NCBI GenBank assembly: GCA_015143295.1
Contig: CM026565.1
Location: 15,932,041-15,996,040, forward strand
Reading direction: 5' to 3'
Source: Tetracentron sinense
Taxonomy: Eukaryota; Streptophyta; Magnoliopsida; Trochodendrales; Trochodendraceae
DNA length: 64,000 nucleotides
A program made the position numbers and the translations under genes. Positions within the stretch are counted from its first letter, which is position 1. Every line of letters begins with the position of its first letter. Positions 44,035 to 55,391 of the stretch are shown here, piece after piece. The notes beneath the pieces were generated by a model that was not told the DNA's origin, did not search any database, and saw only the letters and a list, made by a program, of their open reading frames with translations.

Positions 44035-44255
44035 GGTTGCCTCTTATTTTGACCCATTAGTGTCATGCCATTGTTCATATTAGGGAGGCCATGTATCCTC
44101 GTGAATTAGGGGTAATGGGAGATTGTAGTCGCTATAGGGGGGGGGGGGGGGGGTCGCCTCTTATTTTGACCAAAGCATCCATTGGTATGTTTTCGTTGAT
44201 CGTGTGCCTACAAGTGGCTACGTGTCCACGTGGTTTAGGAGTTATGGTTGATCCA
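44035..44255. repeat. Diverged tandem duplication around a G tract
   Basis: gttgcctcttattttgacc (44035) recurs as gtcgcctcttattttgacc (44153), and ggccatgtatcctcgtgaat (44090) recurs as ggctacgtgtccacgtggtt (about 44216). The period is near 120 bp. A run of 17 G (44137-44153) lies at the junction of the two copies. Confidence 0.6.
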
Positions 44256-44399
44256 ATTATACAACTAGCAAAACCAACATAACATATTAGGTAAAGAGTA
44301 TGGCCTTTAAAACTAATTAGACTCTACTTAACTTAAGCAACAAAAAGACTTCTAAAACAATTATGACTTCTCACCATTAAAAGACCAATCCTGTTTTCT

Positions 44400-44968
44400 A
44401 TCAGTACTTACTATAGACTGAATTCGCTTCTATCCATTTTCAAGCTTCTGGTCCATGATTTTAACACCAACATAGATGAACAGATTCTCCTAGGACCCCC
44501 TCCAAAATTTTACTATGGTCTTCACTGCAATTTAATTTGAAGACATAGAGACCATTATCAAGATCAAATACCTGCAAATCCCCACGAACATTCCACATCT
44601 TTGAGATGACTGGCTTGATAACATAAAAAGGAATTTTGGGGCAGTTGAAGAATCTCACCAATGAATGTCACCATTCCTCACAATCTCTTTCAAGCTCCTC
44701 ATCTGTTAGATAAATCATTAGCATACCATTCTCAAAAACAGGCTCGATGTAGCTTAGCCTACCATTTTCACTGATTTGGATTGCAAAGACACAGAGATTG
44801 AAGATAGCGGGCACACGGACGATAACACCGTTGTTAGGGACGGCCATCGGGATCTCCGGATTCGAGAGGTGGCCGGCTGAAATGACTGCACGCCGAAGCT
44901 CAAAAGAGCCAAACGAGCGGGAATTCAAAATTCAAATCAGCGAAAGCCCCTTTCTTGAATTTATGACA
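44400..44968 (-). pseudogene. LINE ORF1 fragment (DUF4283-type domain)
   Basis: On the minus strand, frames at 44928-44668 and 44661-44461 give NGMLMIYLTDEELERDCEEW, then a stop or frame break, then CPKIPFYVIKPVISKMW and GLYVFKLNCSEDHSKILEG. This is the DUF4283-like nucleic-acid-binding region of plant L1 ORF1. In another frame it is followed by LLVLKSW at about 44445. It lies directly downstream (minus-strand sense) of the poly(A) end of the larger LINE at 44969 and belongs to a different LINE copy, into which the larger LINE may have inserted. Confidence 0.75.
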
Positions 44969-45007
44969 TTTTTTTGGTAAATGCAATAACAGAGGACTCG
45001 AAAAATA

Positions 45008-48000
45008 TCAAAACCTAGGATGAAGACAGAGCCATAAGATGCCCCCTACCAAGCCCCGAAATACCGAAATTGAAAGGAAGATTAAGCCTTCGATCCTAAA
45101 CCCAAGTTGGAGCCCCCAGAATCCCAACCGAGTGGAATTGACGAACCGCTTTTTGAGCCTGGCTATGAGCTGTCGAATTCGCCTACCCTCACTGTGGAGA
45201 GGAGGTTTAAGAGCGATGATATATCCTCTAATATTGGACGAACCTCTTGAACCGAAGCAGAGGACCCATCGTTTATAGCTATAACCATACGTTGGAGTCA
45301 CTTTCTATAGTACTGTGAAACCACCCGTGCTTGAAGGCAAGTCTAGGCTTTCTTTAATAGCGTAGGCTTCGTCCATGAAGGGAGAACTCGCCTGAATAAC
45401 TTTTGATACTTTGGCCAACACCACAACACAATGATCCCCGAAACACTAAACCAACCCAGCATCACCATCTGTCCCCACTAAAACCCCCATTATAGTTTAT
45501 CTTCAAAAACCACTCTTCGGATACCTCCATTTGAAAGAAACATTTGGGCTTTGCTGATCCGAATCAATGACCCCTGTAAGGGCCGAAGGGCTGCTTGATG
45601 AGCAATCTCACCTGCTAATCCTTGGCCCAATCCACGGTGCTCCTAGGATCGACCTCCTTGTGTGAAAAGACCATCTCATTACGGGCAAACCAGATGGCCC
45701 ACATAGCAGTGGTAATACTCACGACCATCCAGTAGTTTTCAGCTCTAAAATTTGGATTCATAGACCAATGAGACCACCACTTAGCAAAGCCCACCATGAT
45801 ATCAGAACCTCCCCTCCAATGAAAAGATAGACCCAACCAGGTTACTCTAGTGTAGGGCAAAGAAGCAATAAATGGGTTACTGTTTCCACCTCCTCTCGAT
45901 AGAGAGGACAGAGCAGATCAACTTGAACTCGCCGTCTATGGAGATTTAAGCTACTGCTAGGGTATTCAAAGAACCTCGCTAAATCAGATGTTGGATTTTG
46001 GGAGGAACATGGATCAATCAAGTTTGTTTCCAAACTTCATTACTAACTCGGATTGCTTGAGCCTGATCTCTGGTCATTTTTAGCATATGTTAGTCCGATT
46101 TCACCGAAAACATCTCGGACTTATGGTAATTCCAGATAAGGAGGTCATGGGCACCTCGAGGACTAAAAGAGATTTTGAGGATGACTTGAGTTTTGATCTC
46201 AGAGAAATTGTCTTTTATCACATGGGAACGCCATGAGGCATTTGGAAGATCAATAAGGGAATCCACCATAGCCATCTCCTCGCCCTCTCTGCAGGGTGAG
46301 AAGATTTGAAGTTTGCTAACTCTAGGATCCACGGGTCAGACCATAGGTGGATGGAATGACCATATCCCACTTTCTATCGAAGTCCTTTCAAAATCACCTC
46401 TCATTCGGCCAAAATACTCCGCCAACCCCAAGATGCTTGATATCCCAGTTGGGCCTCAAGAAGGAGCAATGAGGGAAATACAAACCTTGTAGAAGTTTTC
46501 AAATAGGGAGAAGAAAACAACTCATCGCATAGCCAGGGAGGGCTTAGGCCACTGATTTGATGAGAATCCCTCTACTTGCTTGGGTCAAGGCATTCTTTTT
46601 CCAACTAGAAATTATTTTTTGGGTCTCTCTCTTAAGATCGGCAAAGAGGGTGGATTTGTTCCTTCCCAAGGAAGAGGGGAGACCCAAATATAGCTCTGTA
46701 GTGTCTGAGCACCTCATCTGGAGATGATCCGCCAATAAACTTCAGAATCGCCAAGGAGCGTTGCATCTAAAAGAAAGGCTAGACTTGAAAAAATTTACAA
46801 CTTGCCCAGATAAATGACTATAATGCATTAGGATCTCCTTTAAAATACTAGCTTCTGAGAGATCTACCTCGATGAAAATGAGACTATCATCTAAGAAAAG
46901 AAAATGGGTTAGAATTGAGGAATTTCGAGCTAGATGAATACCTGAGATTTTGTGCTCTCGCTCTGCGGAAACTACTATAGCAGAAAAGGCGTCATAACAC
47001 AAAATGATGAGATAAGGGGACTATAGGTCCCCTTTCCTGAGACCCCTTTTTCGGTCAAAAAATCCTTTTGGTTCGCCATTAATCAAAATTTGAGTAAGAT
47101 ACTGAGGAGATACATTGGAGAATAAGTTGGATCCACCTTAAAAAAAACCCATCTTCTGAATTACTGATTCGATAAACCCCATTCTACACGATCATAAGCT
47201 TTGACATTTCCAGTTTTGCAGCCATTAAGAAGCGAGTTCCTTTACTCTGACGAGTCAAATAGTGAGAGACTTCGTGAGCAAGAAGCACATTGTCCAAAAT
47301 TTATGTTCCGGAATGAAAGCTAATTGAGCTTGATTGACTAGAGGTTCAAAACCATCTTTAGCCAATTTGTCAAAACCTCTGCTGAAACCTTATAACAAAC
47401 ATTACAAAGGCTAAATGGCCTAAATTGATCAACTGTTATTGGTGCACTAACCTTTGGTATAAGTGAGATAAAAGTGTAGTCCATCTGGCTAAGAAGAAAA
47501 CCTCTATCGAGAAAGCTAAGTACAACTCTACAAAGATGGTCGCCCACCGTATTCCAGTTATGATGGTAGAAGATAACTGACAATCCATATAGCCCGGAGG
47601 CTTTTGTGGGTTCAATCTGGAAGCAAGCTTCCTTAACTTCATCAGTCGTAAACACCTAAACCATGCTCGATTAGCTTCCTCTGAGATTCGGGAAGATATA
47701 CCCTCAAGGGTTGAGGCGCCAATAACCGGATGAGTAGAAGAATAAAGAGCTTTGAAATGTCCTATAACCATTTAATCAATCTCTACTAGATTACGGGCCC
47801 ACGAGCCATTATTTTTATTATGGTCCCCACAGTTCAGCCATTGGTTTTGAGATTTTTGTCTCCACATAATCTTGATGATAAGTATCCTGTAGCTCCCTAA
47901 GAACTTGCTTCTCCCTAATTATGAGGGAGCCTCACATAGGAGAGGCTTGAATGGCCTGGAATTGATCTTTTAGAACTCTAATTTTGTCAGGTAAGATGCC

Positions 48001-48600
48001 AAAAGTATTCCAGTTCCACTGTCGGAGAGCATAGAGGCAATGAATTTTTTTTTACATAGGCTAAACATTTTAGACCCCCGGTATTGTTTCTCTCAAACAT
48101 TGTATACGACACCCTTACAACCCTCGTGCGTTGTCCACATGGCTTCAAATTGGAATGGGCATTTCTATGGCTACCTTTGTTCTAAAAAAGAAGGAGAATT
48201 GGATGGTGATCGAAGCCCATTGCGTCTAGGTGAAAACCCGAGCATCAGGAAAAAGAGTCCTCCATTCGGCATTTGCAAAAAAACCTATCCAAATTGAATG
48301 AGATCCATACCCTCTCGCCTATTGTTCCAAGTGAAGTGGGTCCCCTGAACACCAAATCCATCAAAATTTCCTGAGAGATCATGTCCACGAACATCCAGGT
48401 CTGGTAGTCTTCCCCAACTTGACCTCCAGATTCTTCTCTATGAGCCAAAATCTCATTAAAATCACCCGCACGCACTAGGGACTGTGTCGGTTCTCTCACA
48501 CGCTACCTATTTCTTTCCAAATACTTGTCCTCTTTGCTACTACTGAAGGACCGTATATAAAAGACAACAACCATTCCGGCCTACTGAGACATTAAGGTAA
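45008..48600 (-). pseudogene. LINE ORF2 (endonuclease, RT, zf-RVT, RNase H), broken
   Basis: Reading down the minus strand: AGDFNEILAHREESGG (about 48420-48465) and a QWAS-DHHP-type block for the endonuclease; LNPQKPPG and FISLIPKVSAPITVDQFRPF for RT fingers (about 47400-47600); FLFLDDSLIF (about 46890) for the catalytic motif, where both aspartates remain; LYLGLPSSLG; then FSVKSD and the LCPLYREEVETVTHLLLLCP zinc region (about 45850-45930); MWAIWFARNEMVF; and finally TDGDAGLV, DEAYAIKESL and ESDSN for RNase H (about 45300-45480). Many frameshifts and stops are present. Such proteins nick target DNA and copy the element RNA at the nick; this copy cannot. Confidence 0.85.
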
Positions 48601-49499
48601 GCCCACCTTGACAACATTTTGTTAGAAAATAAAATTTAAATCTAATCTTCTTCCTTCCCAAAGACCCCAAACCCTCCTGATAAATCCTCTAGCTCCACCA
48701 CGCTAGGAGATCCAACTGAATTCTTCTTGCCACTCGATCGAGGGCATTGTGATGCATTTTTGTTTTTATTGTAAAAACCAACTTTGGTTGGTGTTGAAGG
48801 GTCATATCTCTCAGGTGACGAATTGTCAAGGGTCGACCCATTCCCTACCAATTCCAACACAGAAAAATCATTTCAATTTGGGCAGTTCTTGGAAAACCGC
48901 CTTGGCAATATTTGTAAAAGGCACATGTTCTTCCTCCGTAAACTCCACCTTTTCAACCTCAACTATTTCTACTAACCTAGGCCAATTCTTCCTTCAAGTT
49001 GAGAGCAAACATTGAGTGAAGTGAGTGATGCTTCCTTGGACTAGGAATTGGTTTGGGTTTAGTGTATGGGCTTAGTCTGAGGGGTTTAGGAATTGTTCTC
49101 GTATATGGGCGTTGGAGTGGTAAAATGGTGAGTTTAGAATGTCTTGAAGGCTGTTAGGAGGTGGGCTGCTGGGCTTTTGGTGGGTTGTTTGGGCCTATTT
49201 TTATTTTTCTTGGTTGTAGTTTGTACCTTAGTTTTGGGATTTTGATGGGCTATATGGGCATGGTCTGAGTTGTAACTTGTGCCTCGGGTTTGAGAGTCGA
49301 AATTTTATGAAGTTTGGGAACTGTTAAAGGGTTTTTTGGGTAGTGGGTGGGGCCTGTTGGAGAGAGAAAATAGAGGGGAATAGAGGTACCTTCATGACTG
49401 CTGTCCTCTTCTACATCAAAGGGGGGCTAGATGATGGATAGTTAGAGATGTGTCATGGTCAAAGCTTGGGTTAGGTAACATGTGGGTTCCTGGTGTGGT

Positions 49500-49508
49500 G
49501 TGTGAAAA
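49500..49508. repeat. 9-bp TSD of the Mutator-type MITE (left)
   Basis: gtgtgaaaa, matching atgtgaaaa at 49784-49792 in 8 of 9 bases. Confidence 0.75.
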
Positions 49509-49783
49509 GGCCTCGGATTATCTCTGGCGAACTAGAAAGGGCTCTTGGGGTTCCATACATTGTGCAACAGTTGGCGTAAAAAATGAGAAGTCATTTTATT
49601 TTATCCCCATGATTTTGACTTCTCCCCATTTGATATGTCTCCCCCTTATTCTCACACACTTATCGCCACATGTGTAATTATGTGTTGGGAAGTCAAAATC
49701 ATGGCCCCATGATTCACTTGTCCCCTATTCTATGGAACTCTGAGACAAGCCCTTTCTGGTTTCGCCGGAGACAATCCAAAGCC
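49509..49783. mobile_element. Mutator-type MITE with about 50-bp terminal inverted repeats (275 bp)
   Basis: Left arm ggcctcggattatctctggc...agaaagggct...gttccata and the reverse complement of the right arm, ggctttggattgtctccggc...agaaagggct...gttccata, align over about 50 bp with few changes. Long TIRs plus a 9-bp target duplication are the standard signature of Mutator-like elements. The interior also has an internal inverted pair, gattttgacttc/gaagtcaaaatc. Non-coding. A related arm, ggccttggattgtctctggc, occurs at about 53323. Confidence 0.85.
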
Positions 49784-49792
49784 ATGTGAAAA
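49784..49792. repeat. 9-bp TSD of the Mutator-type MITE (right)
   Basis: Partner of 49500-49508, one mismatch. Confidence 0.75.
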
Positions 49793-50663
49793 GGGTAACA
49801 ACGCCAAAAGAGAAGGGGACGTTTGTTGGGAATGATCATGAAGGAGGATGGAGATCATACCTGATACATCTTTCGTTTTGACATAGGTTTTGGGGACCTC
49901 TGGCTATCAGAGAATTATCGGGTGAGGCGATCAAGTCATGTCCTTTCCAGTTGAAGTTGATCTTCCTCGACACATGTCATCCACTGACTATCGTCTTCTT
50001 CCTCTAAGTGTTCGCCATTAATGGAAGCAACTCTGGTAACTTCCATCACAATGGTATCGTCTGCTACATTCTCCTTGCGCCCAACCGTCTCTATGTAACT
50101 ATTTTGTCCACTAACTCTCCCTTTTCCGTAGTTGACTGGTTTGACCAAGGACCTCTTAAGTTGCCTCCTTATTCTTCATGTCCGGACGATGGGCGGGACA
50201 ACTTTAGATCGGCCTTTAGCCAATGTTCGAACTCGCTAGTACCCTAAATCCTCACCTCTCATTCCGCACAGTAAAGTGTGGGAGTTTCCTCATAGGTGCG
50301 CTCGCCATGACCTATGACCCCCACAGTGGTAGCAAAAAGTAGATAATAGTTCATACTTTACCTCAACAACAGAAGTCTTGTTTGAGTTTTTCTGGGTTAC
50401 CGGTTGCCAACCCTTGAGCATCATTGATAGATCTATGATAACTTTTGCTCTAATAAAACTCCCTTGGTGATATCCCCCTTTCTGAAAATCTATTTCACCT
50501 ACTTCCCCCAAATTAGATGCTATTTTTTGGATAATTTTGTACGTGGTAAGGTCCGGCGAGAGGTCATGTATCTGAACCCAAAATGACACTGTATTCAGGC
50601 TCACATCAGAAAACTTCCATTTGCAGCAGCCACCTTCTCATCACTAACAATTGCCAATCGAAA

Positions 50664-50668
50664 TCCAC
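50664..50668. repeat. 5-bp TSD of the solo LTR at 50669 (left)
   Basis: tccac, against tccat at 52848-52852 (4 of 5 bases). Confidence 0.6.
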
Positions 50669-51104
50669 TGTCGTGCCCCAAAATCCCACCTAACTTATTA
50701 TGAGACTTTGGCACGTGACTTAATCATTAACTTCCTGTCATAAAACATTTAAGGCAAATCTAAAACATGATCCAAAAAATTTTCTCTTCAAATAAATACT
50801 ATTCAAGTCTAATATCTTAAATAAATGCTAAGACATCATAATTAATTAAAATCATCCTCTATAAATCCTCAATCATAATTTCAAACTAATCATAAATCTA
50901 TAATTAAGTCTATTACAATGTCTAACTTCAAAATCCAAAATACTAGTAATCTAATGTCCATTGTATGGCCAGCAATCCAAATTCCATTCCCCATAAGGGT
51001 AATCACCTGCTGGCTCTTCCTGCTCCTCCTCGTACTCTTCCTCCTCCCAATGTCCTGAAGCACCAGTATCAAATCTATAACCTGCCGACAACAACAGTCA
51101 TCGG

Positions 51105-51124
51105 CTGAGTAACAAGTTACCCAG
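51105..51124 (-). promoter_or_regulatory. Hairpin near the transcript end region of the LTR
   Basis: CTGAGTAAC and GTTACCCAG pair over 9 bp (one G-T) around aa. A corresponding hairpin, CTGAGTAC/GTACTCAG, is at 58502-58521 in the LTR at 56462, in the same sequence context (...actcagcc). It may relate to RNA 3'-end formation; that is inference. Confidence 0.6.
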
Positions 51125-51404
51125 CGTATATATAAAATCCTATCTAACAATATAACGATATTTAATATAAACATGGTTTAAGATTCGCATATCATGTAAA
51201 CATGTAACAATTCAGAGTGCGGAAGCATAATTCAATTTCGATTCTTACACATGATCACTTGTGATTATTTCTCTGTTTATCTTCCTTATTTTCTTGTTTA
51301 TGAATTTCTCCAACAACATGCAAATGCAATAACTTAATATAACTCTACCCCATATATTGGGTAGAGACTAACATATACCCTACTTTCCGAGTTACCAAAC
51401 AATA

Positions 51405-51480
51405 TACACATTATCCGGTGTATACGGCTTATCTACACATTATCCGGTGTATACGGCTTGTCTACACATTCGCCGGTGTA
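51405..51480 (-). repeat. Three 29-bp tandem hairpin units
   Basis: tacacattatccggtgta at 51405-51422 and 51434-51451, and tacacattcgccggtgta at 51463-51480. Each has a TACAC/GTGTA stem with an 8-base loop. The array is short and the stem does not vary, so unlike the other arrays it gives no covariation evidence. Confidence 0.85.
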
Positions 51481-52460
51481 TACGACTGGTCTTGCCTTGA
51501 TCATAGGCCTATGGGTACTTGGTCAGTGCAAAACTCCATCATGCATAATGCTTGTGTCCTTGTGTACTTGCATAATACTTGTCATCTTGTTTATTCTCAT
51601 GCTTGTTCACATTTATATTTTGTGAATCAGCGTGCGTGAAATAAAAATGCTTGTAAATCATGCATACATTTGAACATGTAAGGGTTCTCATAATGATCAA
51701 TATAAAACATAGATTTATCAAATAAAATAAGGGACAATTTTATTTATCGTGTCTAAATTTTCACTACACCATTATAGTCAAATAAATCTCACAGAACTCT
51801 AATTTTTATAACACATCATAATCTCGAGCAAACTAATAATGGTTTCATCAATTACAAACATGCCCTTCCTCCATTCTCATCATCCATACACTACAAAAAT
51901 CATTCCCTTTTCCCCTTGTTGATATAAAATTAAAAATCATGAAGAACATCTCTCACATAATAATTTTCACAAGGAAATCATCATTTAGAACACTTTCTAT
52001 TCATCATATATACTATCCATCAGAAAATCAAGATCTAAAACTCTCTAGCATTATATATAGATTTTTCAAGGGAAAATCATGATTTAAACATCACAAAGTC
52101 ATCACATATAGTTTCCATAAGAAAATCCTGGCATAAACATCATAAGATCATCATATTTATTTTCCATAATAGATTGAAACATCACAAACATGTTTACTCT
52201 TATTGTTCTTGCTTTAGATCTATCACGTTTATCATATTTATATAAAAAATCCCTATATTGATAGGAAGGAAATCATATTTACCTCTCCTGATCGTTTCCT
52301 TACAATCACACACTTGCGAATGGGATTGATTTATGCTTTTTCATCATTCTTTCTTGCAAAACCTTTGATCCATCTTCTTGGATCTCTCCAAAAATCCCTT
52401 TTCTCACTCTCTTTTAGGTTTAAAAAGTTTTTGAAACCCTTAACCCATGAGTATAAGGGG

Positions 52461-52468
52461 TATTTATA
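52461..52468 (-). promoter_or_regulatory. TATA box of the minus-strand solo LTR
   Basis: tataaata on the minus strand (tatttata on plus), followed by ccccttatactc. The CGATCG-rich block is about 70 bp upstream in the sense of transcription. Confidence 0.6.
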
Positions 52469-52535
52469 GTGTTAGGAGCCTTAGGGACTCCACAAGTTGG
52501 AAAAACGAGCAAAAATAAGCCCAAACGGCGTTTTT

Positions 52536-52591
52536 GGCGATCTGTCGCCGCCAGGGGCGATTGATCGCCGCCGGTGGGCGATCGATCGGCC
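52536..52591 (-). promoter_or_regulatory. CGATCG/GGCGATC motif cluster in LTR U3
   Basis: Contains gggcgatcgatcggc and several gcgat(c/t)(g/t) repeats separated by gccgcc. It matches the position of similar clusters in the other LTRs. Confidence 0.55.
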
Positions 52592-52847
52592 ATGGCGCCG
52601 AAATTTCCTTTAAAAAAAAAAATTATTATTATTATTTTTTAACTCTTTTGCTACTTTTTGATTTTCTTTCTTTTCATGCAATTAAACCTCAAAAACGACT
52701 TGAATTTAGTGTTTTATTTGGGTTTTAAAATCACTACTTTTCGCATTAATTTATAGGCTTAAATACATTAAAATAATTAAACACATAATTCCATAACATT
52801 TAATAAAGATCACAGTTATTAAAAACTAATAAATTTGGGGTTCTACA

Positions 52848-52852
52848 TCCAT
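52848..52852. repeat. 5-bp TSD of the solo LTR at 50669 (right)
   Basis: tccat, one mismatch to 50664-50668. Confidence 0.6.
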
Positions 52853-53167
52853 GGTTCGTTGTATAGGACCTTGAGAAAATCTCTTTTCTCTACAAATTTA
52901 AATAGGAAGCACATCCACTTTTTTTTCTAGGCTTTAATGGTGGTTCGAGTGGCAACATTCCTGTTGAGATTTCAGTCAGTGACAAATTTACCAATGATGC
53001 TGAAACGAAAATCGATTCGGCCTTGCTCAAGCAGCTCATCCTCAATCTCTATCTCCCTTTGCACCTTTAGGATGATCAGTTTTTCTTTGAATGGGGCGAT
53101 CAAAGAACAAGTCCAGTTTTCATCTTCCTCCATTACATGGAGGTAACTGGACCACACCTGAGACATT
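52853..53167 (-). pseudogene. LINE ORF1, N-terminal part
   Basis: Minus-strand frame 53166-52972 (WTCSLIAPFKEKLIILKVQR, then FSIIGKFVTD) plus the following FLFKFVEKRDFLKVLYNEPW in the same frame after one stop. This is the first half of the DUF4283 domain. The second half continues on the other side of the solo LTR at 50668. Confidence 0.75.
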
Positions 53168-53734
53168 ACCGGTGAAGAAGGACGAAGAAAGAAAAAGGGA
53201 AACCCAAAAACGATTGACTAAAGTAACCAGAAAGACCTATAGCTCAACAAAAGCTAAGGTCGGTGGAGAGGCCTATTTAGAGCGACGAATGACTGAAAGG
53301 AGCACAATCTATAGAAAAGGCCTTGGATTGTCTCTGGCGAAGGAGCAAGGACCAATACCCTCACAAAGTGCATTTAACCTATGGTTAATAAAATTAGTTT
53401 TTTCTCTAAAAACCAAGGTTAAATACTTTAATGCTAATGATTAGTAAACCCTAACCATAGTTAAAGTGGACACGTGACAAGAAAATGGAGCCTAGAGGCT
53501 CTCCTCAATCACCTACCGAGGTGATTATTATTCTTTGAAAAATTGTTTGTAATTATAGAATTGCAACTAGTTGGAGAGATCTTTTTAGGGCGATTGATCA
53601 TGCAATGCTTCAGAACGATCTTATTGATTATTTCGGGCTTATGTTGAAAATATTTCTCTGATTATGTTTCCGTAAAAAATCTGAAACGTAAAAATACCAT
53701 TTTACCCTTATCTGTAAAAAGACTATTTTGTCCT
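53168..53734. other. LINE 5' flank with MITE-like arm and a dispersed repeat
   Basis: No gene is seen. At about 53323-53357, ggccttggattgtctctggc matches an arm of the Mutator-type MITE family. At about 53380-53540 lies a second copy of the repeat at 30765-30955. The open frame at 53091-53444 runs across these unrelated pieces and is not a gene. Confidence 0.45.
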
Positions 53735-54420
53735 AGTATATAAGATATTTTTAAAAATATAAGAGGACATTTTGTTTAATACTTAAGAGCGTTCAATAGA
53801 ACCCAGTGTTATTGTTATACCTATATCATAACATCCTATCTTTTCAAAATGAAAATATGAGAGGGCGTTCCATAGAAGAATTAAGAGCGTTCTGTACAAT
53901 CCAGTATTGCTAATATACCTACTCTACAGTGTTCAATCTTCTTAGTAAGTAAAATATAAGAGGGCGTTCTGTTAAACACTAAAGAGCGTTCTATAGAACC
54001 CAGTGTTGTTGTTATACCTATATCATAACATCCTATCTTTTGAAGATGAAAATATGAGAGGGCATTCCATAGAAGAATTAAAAGCGTTCTGTACAACCCA
54101 GTCTTGCTAATATACCTACTCTATAGCGTTCAATCTTCTTATTAAGTAAAATATAAGAGGGCGTTTTGTTAACACCAAAGAGCGTTCTATAGAACTCAGT
54201 GTTGTTATACCTATATCATAACATTCTATTTTTTGAAGATGAAAATATGAGAGGGCATTCCATAGAAGAATTAAGAGCATTTTATACAGCCCAATATTGC
54301 TAATATATCTACTCTATAACGTTCAATCTTCTTAGTAAGTAAAATATAAGAGGGTGTTCTTTTAAACACTAAAGAGCGTTCTATAGAACCCAGTGTTGTT
54401 GATATATTTATTTAATAGTG
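53735..54420. repeat. Satellite-like array of about 196-bp dimeric units
   Basis: Units start at agagcgttc at 53786, 53983, 54179 and 54373 (the last partial), so periods are 197, 196 and 194 bp; a partial unit precedes the first. Each unit consists of two diverged halves of about 98 bp. One half begins agagcgttctatagaaccca and contains catcctatcttttgaa. The other begins agagcgttctgtacaaccca and contains gttcaatcttcttagt. Halves at the same position in different units resemble each other more than the two halves of one unit do, which is a higher-order repeat organisation. Confidence 0.9.
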
Positions 54421-55391
54421 TTTTATTTCCTCAAAGATTCATTGCAGAATACTCACTAGATAATTTATTTGACGACTAGAATATGGGTGACAGAATCTCG
54501 TTCATTCAACGCATCACAATGCTATCCCCAAAATAAGGATCCACAACAAATTTCTGAACATCTTGCATGGATATCTCATGTTGCAATAGCATTGAGAAAT
54601 TTTTTTTTCCATTGGTTCTGAGAGCTATGGTCACGGTCTTAGGTTTATAATATTTGATCCAATTCTCTACAAATTACTACACAAGAATTCAGATTTCAAA
54701 CCGCTTCATCATTCGGATTTATAAGAGATTAGGAGTCACTATTGAAGGAGATTCGAAGCTTTGAAGATGAAATCCTTAATTACTGTAAAGGCTCTTGAAG
54801 ACCTCCACTTTCAATGTAATGCATAAAAAAAATGGTAAACATCGCCGGAATTCAGCTCCCCAGAGAGTAACTTGCGCTGGAGAGCCAGCGTTTTGGGTTC
54901 ATTTCGTGCCCTAACGTATGTCCATAGAAAATGAAGATAAACAGTGATTAAATGATATATATATATATATATCAAGGGTAATTGAATTTTCAACTTCTAT
55001 TTTAAGGGTATAATTTTCTTTGCATAATAATATTAGTTACAAAAATGCCCTCAAGATATTTTCTATAATAGGGGTATAATTGTCTTTTCACTATCTTCCG
55101 TAATTACCATTATGCCATTCCAAGCCTATAATGGTCTTTTTGTATTCTATAATTTCATTCTTACAAAACTGCCTCTCAGATATTTTGTTTCATAAGGGTA
55201 TAATTATCATTTACATTATTATAACCTAATTACCATTACGCCATTCCAAGGCTATAATGGACTTTTCATATTACATTTTATTTACGCTTGTACCATTTGA
55301 ACTCTGCATGGTAAATATGAGAACTTTACATCCGTTTTGGTGTTTAAATTGAATTCAATGCATTCTGCGGTAGTTATCCCATCTTTTTATT
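54421..55391. other. AT-rich stretch with a 124-bp tandem duplication
   Basis: No gene is seen. A TA tract lies at 54956-54972. Diverged tandem copies at 55046-55169 and 55170-55290 share agatatttt, gggtataatt, taattaccatta and gccattccaag followed by ctataatgg. Confidence 0.5.

Larger units (their letters stand above)
48642..50604 (-). pseudogene. LINE ORF1, C-terminal part with zinc knuckle
   Basis: Minus-strand frame 50604-50290 reads VSFWVQIHDLSPDLTTYK, then GYHQGSFIRAKV and YELLSTFCYHCGGHRSW, the end of DUF4283 and the CCHC-like zinc knuckle of plant L1 ORF1. After a break, VKPVNYGKGRVSGQN (50148-49936) and a Ser/Gly/acidic tail (48860-48642) follow. ORF1 protein binds element RNA. A MITE at 49509-49783 interrupts the tail. 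The GT-rich stretch 49020-49490 is presumably ORF1 low-complexity sequence and shows no motif. Confidence 0.78.
50669..52847 (-). mobile_element. Solo LTR, 2179 bp, minus strand, gypsy (Del/Tekay-like) family
   Basis: Read on the minus strand it starts TGTAGAACCCC at 52847 and ends ...TTTTGGGGCACGACA at 50669, the same end style as the LTRs at 35053 and 56462. Flanking tccac/tccat is a near-perfect 5-bp duplication. It carries CGATCG-rich U3 palindromes (52536-52591), a TATA box (52461-52468 minus), a three-unit repeat (51405-51480), a hairpin (51105-51124) and an acidic peptide-coding stretch (about 51000-51070). It sits inside LINE ORF1, between the codons for EPW and DFDW, so it is younger than the LINE. 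Confidence 0.87.
44969..53167 (-). mobile_element. Plant L1-like LINE, minus strand, carrying two later insertions
   Basis: Runs from an ORF1 start region near 53166 to an A tail seen as a T run at 44969-44975. ORF1 is split by a solo LTR (50669-52847), and the ORF1-ORF2 area by a Mutator-type MITE (49509-49783). Without these it would be about 5.7 kb. ORF2 shows endonuclease, RT, zf-RVT and RNase H in order, all with frame breaks. The 5' end is approximate. A weak possible TSD (gacatt next to 44968 and at 53162-53167) was noted but is not convincing. Confidence 0.8.

Noticed and set aside
44969..53167. TSD for the large LINE
   Set aside because: Only a hexamer (gacatt) with partial extension matches at the two sides; too weak to claim.
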